Notes: a model not told the origin generated them from the letters alone. 8,241 bases of DNA from Rickettsiales bacterium (GCA_002720125.1 PBGQ01000020.1:32331-40571); one strand, 5' to 3'. Shown: positions 1 through 7,412, counted from the stretch's first letter. A program made the numbers and translations.

Positions 1-1142
1 AAAACATGCCTGACACCAAAACTTCTAGCACTTTCTACTATTTCTTTTTTTGACGATCTTGCCATAACTATTACTACATCTATATCTTGTTCTTTTAATA
101 TTGAATTGTCATAAATTTTTATTCCATGAGATTCATCTAAAATTTTATATATATTGTTATCAATTATGTAATTAATATTTTTAGTATCTAAATTACCATA
201 TTTAACTGAGGCATCGAAAATTCTTGAACAACCCCAAATAGCTACTTTTTGTCTAGCACACAAATTATTTATTTTAGCACATACCTCTTCAAGTTTTTTT
301 CTATTGTTTGTTAATGTATTTGCATAACTTTTAATACAATATTTTTTTTCTTTTTTATTTATATTTTCAAAATATTTTTTTTCGTTATTTATTTTTTTAT
401 TCTTTTTTAATAAAAAACTAATATTATATACATCATCAATTGACTCTTTTACGATTTCAAATCCGAGTTTTAGAATTTGTTTTTTTAAACCTCTAGGAAA
501 AAAGTGGTAATGATGTTTATCAATGAAATATTCTTCTAAATTAAGTGGATCATTTACTATTTCTGAGTTTGGTACCTCTAAAAACATATATCCATTATTA
601 TTGAGAATTTCATAACATTTTTTTAACATTGAATAAGGCTTATCTAAATGTTCCAGTGTGTGACTATTATAAATAAAGGTAAATTTGTTATTTTTAAATG
701 ATATATTTTCAAATCTATCATTAATATGTTTTACTTTGTTAGGCAGTATGGTTTCTTTATATACTATCTCGTCACTTTCTACAGCATAAATATTCTTACA
801 TTGATGAGTATTTATTAACCATTTAACAAAATATCCTCTATTAGAACCAATATCTAATACATCTAATAAACATTGTTTAGAAATAATTTTATCGAAGAAA
901 CTTATGTTTTGAGAAAGTCTAGCTCCCTTTCCATGTCTTATATTTCCCCAGTTAGCATCACAAGAAATTGATTTTTTCCTAGATTTTACTAACAGCGTTC
1001 TTCTCTGACTTAATATTGTTTCACAATCATTACAATGATACAGATTAGCATTAATCTCTGAACCTAAAGGTTGATAATTTAAACTTATTACACTTGTATT
1101 ACCACAATCACAAGAAAAGTTTTGACTAATATTGGACATCAT
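1..1142 (-). CDS. SAM-dependent methyltransferase with N-terminal zinc-binding motif (C-methyltransferase-like), C-terminus cut by window edge
   Basis: An open frame of 380 codons runs off the left edge without a stop. The N-terminus has a Cys-X-Cys pair (about residues 11 and 13) and a Cys-X2-Cys pair (37 and 40), a likely zinc ribbon. A class I SAM-binding motif I follows (LDIGSNRG, about 96-103), then a post-core motif (YNSHTLEHL) and 'MFLEVPNSE'. The last roughly 90 residues start with VAIWGCSRIFDAS and look like the Rossmann-like C-terminal domain of sugar C-methyltransferases (Methyltransf_13/_14 architecture), which usually total about 400 residues, so only a short tail should be missing. 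Three in-frame ATGs exist (1148, 1142, 1139). I chose 1142 because an AGGA lies 7 bases upstream, whereas 1148 would leave one base. The start overlaps the sulfotransferase end by 17 bases, so it is the last visible gene of the operon. The likely substrate is a sugar or sugar nucleotide; whether the methyl goes to C, N or O is not shown by sequence. Confidence 0.82.
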   Translation of the reverse strand, partial: MMSNISQNFSCDCGNTSVISLNYQPLGSEINANLYHCNDCETILSQRRTLLVKSRKKSISCDANWGNIRHGKGARLSQNISFFDKIISKQCLLDVLDIGSNRGYFVKWLINTHQCKNIYAVESDEIVYKETILPNKVKHINDRFENISFKNNKFTFIYNSHTLEHLDKPYSMLKKCYEILNNNGYMFLEVPNSEIVNDPLNLEEYFIDKHHYHFFPRGLKKQILKLGFEIVKESIDDVYNISFLLKKNKKINNEKKYFENINKKEKKYCIKSYANTLTNNRKKLEEVCAKINNLCARQKVAIWGCSRIFDASVKYGNLDTKNINYIIDNNIYKILDESHGIKIYDNSILKEQDIDVVIVMARSSKKEIVESARSFGVRHV

Positions 1143-1953
1143 ATTCATTTCCTTTGTAATGAAGCTTTTTCATTAATGGCATACAAATATCTGCAAACTG
1201 TTTTTTTTGTTCCTCATTTAGTTTAAAATCATATGGGACAAAAACATTTTCTGGTCTAGCTAAAGCTTTTGAATATATGTTTTTAAACTTTATCCCCATA
1301 AAATCAAATAATTCAATTTGTTTATGCCTTTTGCTAATTAATTCTTCTAATTTTACTATATGAAAATCATTTTCGTTAATTTTTTTAAAACTTTCTAGTA
1401 CGAAGTTATTGACAGTTTTCCAATGCCAACAAATTTTTTGAAATTGATTGTAAACATTAGCATCCCTATGATTACTGTAATATTTAGGCAATATCCACCA
1501 AAAAGGTTTTTCTGTTGGAGGCTCTACATTGTTTTTGTCATTCATCCATTTTTCTAAACTATTAACAGCGCTATCATGATAAATTTCTGGATTTAATTTG
1601 TTATAAAAGGAAGAACTAACCTTTCTACCATCTCTTAATAAAAGAATAAATTTACAATCTGGAAAAACTTCTTTTAAATCATTTATAAACCAAGAGAGCT
1701 TATTTGAACAGTCTATCCAATAAGGCTTCTTTTCGTGCATTATTGCTGGATAATAATATTCCTTTATGAAATTTAGTGTGTCTTGTTTACTTTTTAAACC
1801 CATCATTTTTTTACATGCCTCTTTTTGGACCAATTCACAAAGGTACTCATGATGTGCTGTAATATTATCTTCTTTATTAAGAATTTTATAAAGAGCTCTT
1901 GTTCCGCAGCGACCACTGCCTACAATAAAAATTGGTTTTGTATTATATTTCAT
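1126..1953 (-). CDS. PAPS-dependent sulfotransferase (Sulfotransfer_3/Stf0-like)
   Basis: This 275-residue cytoplasmic-type protein has no signal peptide or membrane segment. The 5'-phosphosulfate-binding loop is at residues 12-18 (GSGRCGT) directly after the first beta strand (PIFIV). The 3'-phosphate-binding motif is at 107-115 (RDGRKVSSS) after the strand FILLL. Both are hallmarks of PAPS-dependent sulfotransferases, and the length is normal for the bacterial family. H34/H35 and E36, downstream of the loop, are candidates for the catalytic base. The family transfers sulfate from PAPS to hydroxyls or amines of small molecules and glycans. The ATG overlaps the end of the ThDP enzyme gene by 11 bases and the stop (TAG) lies inside the methyltransferase start, so expression is probably coupled. 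An AGGA sits about 8 bases upstream of the ATG. The glycan neighbours and the nearby cysD suggest sulfation of a sugar or lipid-linked glycan; the acceptor itself cannot be read from the sequence. Confidence 0.9.
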   Translation of the reverse strand: MKYNTKPIFIVGSGRCGTRALYKILNKEDNITAHHEYLCELVQKEACKKMMGLKSKQDTLNFIKEYYYPAIMHEKKPYWIDCSNKLSWFINDLKEVFPDCKFILLLRDGRKVSSSFYNKLNPEIYHDSAVNSLEKWMNDKNNVEPPTEKPFWWILPKYYSNHRDANVYNQFQKICWHWKTVNNFVLESFKKINENDFHIVKLEELISKRHKQIELFDFMGIKFKNIYSKALARPENVFVPYDFKLNEEQKKQFADICMPLMKKLHYKGNEYDVQY

Positions 1954-3748
1954 ATCGTATCCTGTTAGATAAATTATCCACCTTATTGTTAGAATATTTT
2001 TTTAGAACCTCTATAGGAAGAAGAGGAGATAGATCTTCAATTGGAGCTGAAATAAGACCTCCATTTTTAGAATTATGCGTGGAACACTTTGGAAGTAAAT
2101 CTTCATTTTCCTCCACATATATTTCAAATAAAATTAGTTCGTTTTTGTTAATATTTTCAATTATATTTTTTTTCAGTGTTTTCATATTTTTACATAAGTA
2201 AGATTTGATACCTAAAGACCTTGCTAATTTTGATATAGAGGGTGTTTCTAATCCAGTATTGCAGGTGGTTCCAACATATCTTCCTTGAAAGTAATTTCTT
2301 TGGGTGTTTCTTATAGATGCATATCCATTATTATTAATTAAGAATATTTTTGCATTAGATTTTATCGTTTTTAAAGTTTGTAGCTCTTGTAAATTCATCA
2401 TTGCACTTCCGTCGCTTTCAAATAAAAACAAATTTTTTTTAAATTTATTTGCTCCAACTAAAGCAGGAAAGCCATACCCCATCGCTCCTAAACCTGTAGT
2501 TAAAAATATTTTTTGGTTTATTTTGTTTAGGAAATGTGTATAGAATGCTTCTATTGATAAACCAGAACTTCCAGTTGCAACTATGCTATTAGAAGGAATA
2601 ACTTTTGATAGGTAATCTATAACATTATAAATACTAAAACTTTTCTTTTTTATAAATTTTTCTTTAGAAAAGAAGTTTTTAATATTATTGCATTCATTTA
2701 TCCAATTTTTGTTACATAACTGCAAATCATTTTGATTTAAAAGTACTTTAATAAAATCTTTTGCATCTATAAGAATTTTATTAAATCTTTTTGGATGTTT
2801 TTTTAATTCATATTTATCAATATCTATACAAAAAACCTTAGCATTTTTAGCAAAATTTTTAGGATTATGAGCAGTTACAACTTTATCTAATCTTGCGCCT
2901 ATGGTTATAAGCATATCACAATTTTGTAGTATTATATTAGAATGCCTTTTTGCAACAGTACCAGGTTTTCCCATATTTAATTTATGTTGCGCTGGTAAGA
3001 AGTCTGTCATTGGCCATGTTAGAAGACAGGGTATATTAGTATTGGTTATTAATTTCTTTGCATCATTTAGAGCCCTAGAACTTTTGACTCCCTGCCCTAA
3101 TAAAAATAATGGCTTTTTTGCTTTTTTTAAGTGACTTATTAAATATTTACAATTATTCTTATAATTATAATTTGAACCAGACACTAAGTTATTAATATTA
3201 TTTTTTTTAAATTTACCAAAATTATGTTTTACTCCCTGAATATCTAAAGGAATATCTAAAAGAACTGGTCCAGGCCTACCTGATAATGCTATAGAAACTG
3301 CTTTTTTGAATTCCTTAATTAAGATATTTTTATTTTTTATTGTTTTAGAATATTTAGTAATATCTTTAACCATAGAAACAATGTCAATTTCTTGTGGTCC
3401 ATTTTGTCTTATTTTATAATGTTTTTTAATATCTTTGGTCTTTACTTGTCCTGATATGATTAGAACTGGGATAGAGTCTAGCCATGCTCCTGCAATACCT
3501 GTAATTGAATTAGTTGCACCTGGTCCAGTTGTAACTAATGCAACTCCAATTTTTTCTGACAGTCTACTGTATGCTTCTGCGGCAATTACAGCAGCTTGTT
3601 CATTATGGGTAGAAATAAAATCTATTTTTGGATGTCTGCCTAATGCATCAACCAAAAACATATTACCTCCTCCAGGAACAAAAAAAACTTTATTAACTCC
3701 TATAGAAGATAAATAATCCATCAAAACATAAGAAAGTGTATCAGTCAT
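1943..3748 (-). CDS. Thiamine-diphosphate-dependent acetolactate-synthase-like enzyme of a glycan operon
   Basis: The 601 residues have the three-domain layout of the acetolactate synthase/benzoylformate decarboxylase superfamily. The pyrimidine-binding domain is at about 1-170, with PGGGN at 25-29, the activating glutamate E50 in THNEQAA, and TTGPGATN at 73-80. The central domain is at about 200-335, with ITIGARLDKV near 281-290. The pyrophosphate-binding domain is at about 375-550, with metal motif SDGS at 445-448 and NNN at 472-474. The C-terminal tail (about 551-601) resembles the family found in lipopolysaccharide loci more than anabolic IlvB. By eye, the tryptophan that in bacterial acetolactate synthases sets the 2-ketobutyrate preference is replaced by T482 (IRNTQRNYF). 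No ilvN small subunit or other branched-chain amino acid gene is present. The ATG directly follows the neuB TAA, with GGAG four bases upstream. The likely role is decarboxylating a 2-keto acid and transferring the carbon fragment to an acceptor, possibly a keto sugar as in YerE. A stray housekeeping acetolactate synthase is less likely. Confidence 0.88.
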   Translation of the reverse strand: MTDTLSYVLMDYLSSIGVNKVFFVPGGGNMFLVDALGRHPKIDFISTHNEQAAVIAAEAYSRLSEKIGVALVTTGPGATNSITGIAGAWLDSIPVLIISGQVKTKDIKKHYKIRQNGPQEIDIVSMVKDITKYSKTIKNKNILIKEFKKAVSIALSGRPGPVLLDIPLDIQGVKHNFGKFKKNNINNLVSGSNYNYKNNCKYLISHLKKAKKPLFLLGQGVKSSRALNDAKKLITNTNIPCLLTWPMTDFLPAQHKLNMGKPGTVAKRHSNIILQNCDMLITIGARLDKVVTAHNPKNFAKNAKVFCIDIDKYELKKHPKRFNKILIDAKDFIKVLLNQNDLQLCNKNWINECNNIKNFFSKEKFIKKKSFSIYNVIDYLSKVIPSNSIVATGSSGLSIEAFYTHFLNKINQKIFLTTGLGAMGYGFPALVGANKFKKNLFLFESDGSAMMNLQELQTLKTIKSNAKIFLINNNGYASIRNTQRNYFQGRYVGTTCNTGLETPSISKLARSLGIKSYLCKNMKTLKKNIIENINKNELILFEIYVEENEDLLPKCSTHNSKNGGLISAPIEDLSPLLPIEVLKKYSNNKVDNLSNRIRYEI

Positions 3749-5323
3749 TTATCTCCAAAACTTCACAAATGTTTTTCTTTTATTATTTTTCATAATATCT
3801 TTATCAGTGTAAAATGAGTCATCAATATTATGATTGGAAGATAATTCTTCTATAATACAACCATTTTTAGAATAAAACTCATGTCTTACACCTGGATCAA
3901 TTGTAACTATATCGGAAATATTTAATTTTATAAGTTTACCATCTAATTTTAATTCTAAATTCCCGTAAATTACATGAAACGTCTCTTTCTTTACTTTATG
4001 ATATTGTTCAGGATGTTTTTGTTTAGGTAAAACTACAATAATTTTCTTACAATATTCATAATTTACTATATTAAACATGCTGATACCAAACCTAGCAAAC
4101 TTTTTTATTCCATAGTGATGAGATATTTCTAAGTCAATTCCATTAGGTATGGTTACCCCAGATTTTTTTAATAAATTTCTAATTTTCTTTACTATTAATA
4201 AGATATTTTTTTTATTATCAATTATATTGCAATTATTTAGATTAAGTTGTGTGCCTTTTTTAATATTATATTTTGAAATATATTCACTGTACTTAGATAT
4301 ATCATTAGCAACAAGGCCCTTGGACTCACTTGGAATACAGAATTGAAGATCACTTGGATTTATTTTTTTTCCTTTTTCAATATCAGTCTTTAAAAAAACT
4401 CCTCTTTGCAAACCTCTTAATTCTTTCTTTTCGTTTTTAATTTTTAATCTATCTTCTTTATTCCCAATCATAAGTTTTGCTTCTTTAAGACCTTGCAACC
4501 AATCAGATATTTGTTTGGGATTAGCAGAATAATCATTCAATTTATAATTTTTATTTTCTATTCCAACATGTTTTTCAAAAACCTTTGCACCCATTGCTAA
4601 TGCTATAGGAGCAGAAGAAATATTAGTTGGACTTTCATGAGTAGAAAATCCTACTCTAATTAAAGGATATCTTTTTTTATAAAAATCTATTGCTCCTATA
4701 TTTAGTTGTGAATCTTTTGTAGGATACTTTCCCACGCAATGCATAATAGTAAATGGTATATTTCTATTTTTAAAGAAGCTCACTACTGCGTCCACTTCAT
4801 CTATACTTGAACCAGCGGTAGAAAATATTACTTCTTTTTTGGTTGAAGCTATTTTTTCTAAAAGTGGCCAGTCTGTAAGAGAACAGCTTGCAATCTTAAT
4901 TAAGTCAAAACTATTTTTTATTATCTTATTTACCGAAATTTCATCAAAAGGCGTTGCTAATAATTGAAAATTATTTTTTCTAACATTATCAAATAAAATT
5001 TTCCATTCTTTATTTTTTAATGTTGTACTTTCAAATCTTTTTATAAACTTTAAATTACTTCCTTTAAAATCAGAGTGTATAAAAGTGTCTAAATCTCTAA
5101 ATTGGAATTTTACTGCAAAATTAAAATACTTAGTATATTTATCCTTAATTTTTGAAAGTTCATTTATAATATCAATTCCATGTTCAACATCTCCCATATG
5201 GTTATTGGCCATTTCAAAAATGATTAGTTCTCTATCTGGAGATTTTTTATTATTTTTTTGTGTTATATTTAAGTAATCTCTGTTTAAAGGCATCGACTCT
5301 TCTGATATTGAGTGGTAAAGCAT
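3749..5323 (-). CDS. neuB: NeuB-family sugar-acid (nonulosonate) synthase fused to SAF and C-terminal cupin domains
   Basis: NeuB enzymes condense phosphoenolpyruvate with an N-acyl hexosamine to give a nonulosonic (sialic-type) acid. The catalytic barrel spans about residues 32-290 and shows the family signatures: FEMANNH (36-42), KFQF (72-75), TPFD (124-127), KIAS (143-146), STAG (168-171), MHCVGKYP (194-201), GFSTHES (225-231), EKHVG (250-254) and D264, near the expected active-site aspartate. A SAF/antifreeze-like domain follows (about 302-365, from LRGLQRGVF). The extra C-terminus (about 395-510) is a cupin, with H437, H442, E447, H450 and H481 as possible metal ligands and the cupin spacing of E447, six residues, then G454. 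At 524 residues it is about 170 longer than ordinary NeuB (about 350); a 30-residue lead also precedes the barrel. ATG 5323 is supported by AGGAG five bases upstream. It is the first gene of the minus-strand operon. The exact sugar is unknown: sialic, legionaminic, pseudaminic or another sugar acid are all possible. Confidence 0.88.
   Translation of the reverse strand: MLYHSISEESMPLNRDYLNITQKNNKKSPDRELIIFEMANNHMGDVEHGIDIINELSKIKDKYTKYFNFAVKFQFRDLDTFIHSDFKGSNLKFIKRFESTTLKNKEWKILFDNVRKNNFQLLATPFDEISVNKIIKNSFDLIKIASCSLTDWPLLEKIASTKKEVIFSTAGSSIDEVDAVVSFFKNRNIPFTIMHCVGKYPTKDSQLNIGAIDFYKKRYPLIRVGFSTHESPTNISSAPIALAMGAKVFEKHVGIENKNYKLNDYSANPKQISDWLQGLKEAKLMIGNKEDRLKIKNEKKELRGLQRGVFLKTDIEKGKKINPSDLQFCIPSESKGLVANDISKYSEYISKYNIKKGTQLNLNNCNIIDNKKNILLIVKKIRNLLKKSGVTIPNGIDLEISHHYGIKKFARFGISMFNIVNYEYCKKIIVVLPKQKHPEQYHKVKKETFHVIYGNLELKLDGKLIKLNISDIVTIDPGVRHEFYSKNGCIIEELSSNHNIDDSFYTDKDIMKNNKRKTFVKFWR
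3752..3756 (-). promoter_or_regulatory. Ribosome binding site inside the end of neuB, for the ThDP enzyme
   Basis: The minus strand reads GGAGA-TAA-ATG. The purine-rich site lies within the last two codons of neuB (Trp-Arg), the neuB stop is directly followed by the ATG of the ThDP enzyme, and the GGAG-to-ATG spacing is four bases. A terminating ribosome could restart directly, so the two proteins are likely made in linked amounts. Confidence 0.6.
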
Positions 5324-5328
5324 AATAA

Positions 5329-5333
5329 CTCCT
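5329..5333 (-). promoter_or_regulatory. Strong Shine-Dalgarno for the neuB-cupin gene
   Basis: The minus strand reads AGGAG, then five bases, then ATG at 5323. This is the best ribosome binding site in the window and fixes the start of the leading gene of the operon. The internal genes have weaker sites and instead overlap or abut, which fits translational coupling from this entry point. Confidence 0.75.
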
Positions 5334-5421
5334 AATAATTTTCTTTAAATAAGCAAATATCATGCCGATAAATGATAGGTAGCCATTTCCTATAGTATCT
5401 ATTTTTCTATAAAATAAGATT

Positions 5422-5450
5422 TTGATTATTTTGCAAAATAATATTAAAAT
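5422..5450 (+). promoter_or_regulatory. Possible sigma70-type promoter for the epimerase/dehydratase gene
   Basis: TTGATT at 5422-5427 is followed by a 17-base spacer and TAAAAT at 5445-5450. Transcription would be expected to start around 5456-5458, at or next to the ATG at 5456, leaving no leader. That agrees with the absence of any Shine-Dalgarno before this gene. Such matches are common by chance in DNA this AT-rich, so this is a weak call. Confidence 0.3.
5425..5442. repeat. Perfect 18-base palindrome in the neuB/epimerase divergent spacer, possible operator
   Basis: The sequence ATTATTTTGCAAAATAAT equals its own reverse complement over all 18 bases; the next flanking pair (G5424/A5443) does not match. 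It sits 14 bases upstream of the epimerase ATG and about 100 bases upstream of neuB, in the spacer that drives both directions. It also overlaps a possible plus-strand promoter, between and across its -35 and -10. Perfect dyads of this kind are typical binding sites for dimeric repressors. A regulator gene is not visible in the window, so the operator role is inference. With only one GC step at the centre, chance in AT-rich DNA cannot be excluded. Confidence 0.5.
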
Positions 5451-5455
5451 ATGTT

Positions 5456-6361
5456 ATGCAAAAAATATTAATAACAGGCGGTTCAGGAACAATAGGAAAG
5501 ATTCTTATTCCTCACCTTTTAGGCTATGGCTATGATGTAGATAACTACGACTTATTAAAAGGAGATGATGTGTTTAATAAGGATAATTTGGTAAGCAGAT
5601 GTAAAAATAATGATATTATTATTCATTTAGCAGCTATTCCTCATCCTTGCTTAAAAGGAGTTGATGATGATCATTACTGGAAAATTAACTATGAAGGAAC
5701 ACAAGCTGTTTTTGAAGCCGCGAAGCTTACTAATATTAAAAAATTTATTTATTTATCATCTGGATGTGTCTATGGTTTTTGGGGAGGACATTGTAAACCA
5801 GATCAATTTCCTATAGTAGAATCCAATTATATTCCAACTATAGAAGAAGGTCTTACAGTATACGGTGCAACAAAAGTAGCCTCTGAAGAATTTCTAAAGA
5901 AAAATGCAAAAAAAAGTAATATTAAAGTGATTTCTCTTCGTGCGGAAGGCCCTGGAGCAGGAGGAACTAGAATAGAATGGATAAATGGGTTACAAAATTT
6001 AAATGATAAAACTTGGCAAGCCACTAAGCCTAGTTTTCACTTTTTTGCAAGAATATCAATAGAAAATTTGTTTCAAGTATTCTTATTATCTATTAAAAGA
6101 GATTTAAATAGTTTTTATGAGGAATTTAATATAGGTAATGAGTATATTCATTGGTCAATAGATGTTCAAAAATGGATAAAACTAAACTTTCCAAACGTAA
6201 AAAATTTTACTAAAAACAATGAGGCGCTTTTTGGAATAGATAAAGCGAAAAAGATGCTTGGGTATAGCCCCTACCCTGTAGATGACCATTTCCCATATAG
6301 AGAAAAGATAGAAGATTTTTATTACAAGGAAACCTATTTTGGAAGAATAGGTAAACCTTAA
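5456..6361 (+). CDS. NAD-dependent epimerase/dehydratase (extended short-chain dehydrogenase fold)
   Basis: The 301-residue protein begins with the Rossmann dinucleotide motif GGSGTIG (8-14) and an acidic residue at the end of the second strand (D29 or D32), which favours NAD over NADP. HLAAIP (57-62) and YLSSGCVYG (99-107) are the next family motifs. The catalytic pair is Y136-X3-K140 (YGATK), with a serine at 101/102. LRAEGPG (161-167) marks the substrate-side loop. The length is normal for nucleotide-sugar epimerases, dehydratases and reductases; the family cannot be narrowed to a substrate. It is transcribed away from the neuB operon from a shared 132-base spacer, so coregulation is plausible. 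No Shine-Dalgarno precedes the ATG. An out-of-frame ATG at 5451 lies just upstream and is not used, because only 5456 opens this frame at the Rossmann strand. The stop is one base from that of the convergent glycosyltransferase. A precursor-sugar role for the glycan made here is likely. Confidence 0.87.
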   Translation: MQKILITGGSGTIGKILIPHLLGYGYDVDNYDLLKGDDVFNKDNLVSRCKNNDIIIHLAAIPHPCLKGVDDDHYWKINYEGTQAVFEAAKLTNIKKFIYLSSGCVYGFWGGHCKPDQFPIVESNYIPTIEEGLTVYGATKVASEEFLKKNAKKSNIKVISLRAEGPGAGGTRIEWINGLQNLNDKTWQATKPSFHFFARISIENLFQVFLLSIKRDLNSFYEEFNIGNEYIHWSIDVQKWIKLNFPNVKNFTKNNEALFGIDKAKKMLGYSPYPVDDHFPYREKIEDFYYKETYFGRIGKP

Positions 6362-6362
6362 T

Positions 6363-7412
6363 CTACTTAACTATACCCCAATCGTTTCCTGTAACATTTT
6401 TATAGAAGTCTAAATATTTATCCGCAACGTGATAGTCCCATATTCTTATAATTTCAAGTATGAGATCCATATTTTTTTCAATGCTATTATCTATTTCTAA
6501 TAAATTAATTTTTTCTTTTTCTTTTTGTAAAAATAAAATTTTGTTTTCATAATAATAGTCTAAAAAATACTTTACATTTTTTTTGAAAGTATAATTAGCT
6601 GCCTCTAATAGTTGGATTCTTTTAATATTAGATTTTTTTCTAGTTATATAAGTTAGACCGTTAAGAGCCCGAAATAATTTGCTAAAGTGTAGAGCTCTAT
6701 CACAAATATTTATATTTCTATAAAGTTTTTTTTGCTCATCAATAATTTGTTTTTGCTTGATCCAGTTCTGATTTTTATAAATATAAAGTTTTGAAGTGTC
6801 TAAAATAATTTTTCCTGAAGCTACCAATGCTATTACTAGAGACCAGTCATCTGTGCCTGATTTAATAGGGTTTTTAATTGATGCTTCTTGAACCTCTTTT
6901 AATAGATCTGACCTAAAAAAACTATATAGTGTGGTATTATTTCCACTACATAGTTTGGAATAAGAAATAACCCTCTCTAATGCAGTTTCATCTGTAATAC
7001 TAAAATTATTTTCTTTGTAAAAACCTAACTCTTTTGTCCACAAATTAATGGAGGGTTTTATTCCTGCTATATCATGAGGTAATAAAGAATAATTTAAATC
7101 AGGATTAGAAATATTTATAATCAGATCATCATCAGAACACATCCCAATAAAACTACCTTTTGCATTTTTTGCCGCATTATGCCAGTTTTCTCCTGAGGTT
7201 TTACAATTTGAAGAAAAATAATTAAAATTATTTAAGTTAATATTATTCCAAAATTCTTTCTTTTGCTCATCCTGAGAGTTATCGGAAATTTGCAACTCTG
7301 CTTTACTAGACTCACAAAATCCAATTGCTGCAGAAATACTATCTTTTGAGTCTACTAAGCTTCTTTTAGATGGAATACAAACACTTAAATCATATTCAGG
7401 TATAATTTCCAT
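6363..7412 (-). CDS. Family-2-like (GT-A fold) glycosyltransferase
   Basis: The 349-residue protein starts with the strand DLSVCIPSKR (8-17), matching the LSVCIPTYNR opening of family 2 glycosyltransferases. QISDNSQDE (41-49) is the usual second nucleotide-binding element. GENWHNAAKNAKGSFIGMCS (74-93) corresponds to the conserved stretch before the metal site. SDDDL (93-97) supplies the DXD motif and TDDW (187-190) sits where the catalytic acid is expected. The C-terminal third (from about 225) is lysine-rich, helical-looking and has no transmembrane segment, so it should act on the cytoplasmic side, transferring a sugar from a nucleotide donor to a growing glycan. I chose ATG 7412 over an in-frame TTG at 7442 because the longer form adds ten residues before the fold with no homologous look. 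Neither start has a Shine-Dalgarno. It converges on the epimerase gene with a one-base gap and diverges from cysD. Donor and acceptor are unknown. Confidence 0.78.
   Translation of the reverse strand: MEIIPEYDLSVCIPSKRSLVDSKDSISAAIGFCESSKAELQISDNSQDEQKKEFWNNINLNNFNYFSSNCKTSGENWHNAAKNAKGSFIGMCSDDDLIINISNPDLNYSLLPHDIAGIKPSINLWTKELGFYKENNFSITDETALERVISYSKLCSGNNTTLYSFFRSDLLKEVQEASIKNPIKSGTDDWSLVIALVASGKIILDTSKLYIYKNQNWIKQKQIIDEQKKLYRNINICDRALHFSKLFRALNGLTYITRKKSNIKRIQLLEAANYTFKKNVKYFLDYYYENKILFLQKEKEKINLLEIDNSIEKNMDLILEIIRIWDYHVADKYLDFYKNVTGNDWGIVK

Noticed and set aside
1932..3716. Several plus-strand open frames of 77-93 codons opposite the ThDP enzyme gene
   Set aside because: They are antisense to a gene with full family motifs, have no ribosome binding sites and no recognisable domains; they are shadow frames.
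341..4370. Homopolymer T runs of eight (A runs on the coding strand) inside the methyltransferase, ThDP and neuB genes, considered as phase-variation tracts
   Set aside because: Runs of this length are expected in DNA this AT-rich, are Lys- or Phe-coding, and all frames are intact; nothing singles them out as switches.
4149..5276. Two plus-strand open frames of 63-65 codons opposite neuB, one with a hydrophobic stretch
   Set aside because: They lie antisense to conserved NeuB coding sequence; the hydrophobic look comes from T-rich antisense codons.
5827..6024. Minus-strand 65-codon frame opposite the epimerase gene
   Set aside because: It is fully antisense to the catalytic YXXXK region of a clear enzyme, with no start signal.
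6345..6380. Bidirectional terminator between the convergent epimerase and glycosyltransferase genes
   Set aside because: Only one base separates the stops, and the best dyad (AGGT-AA-ACCT) has a four-base stem with a two-base loop, too short to support a terminator.
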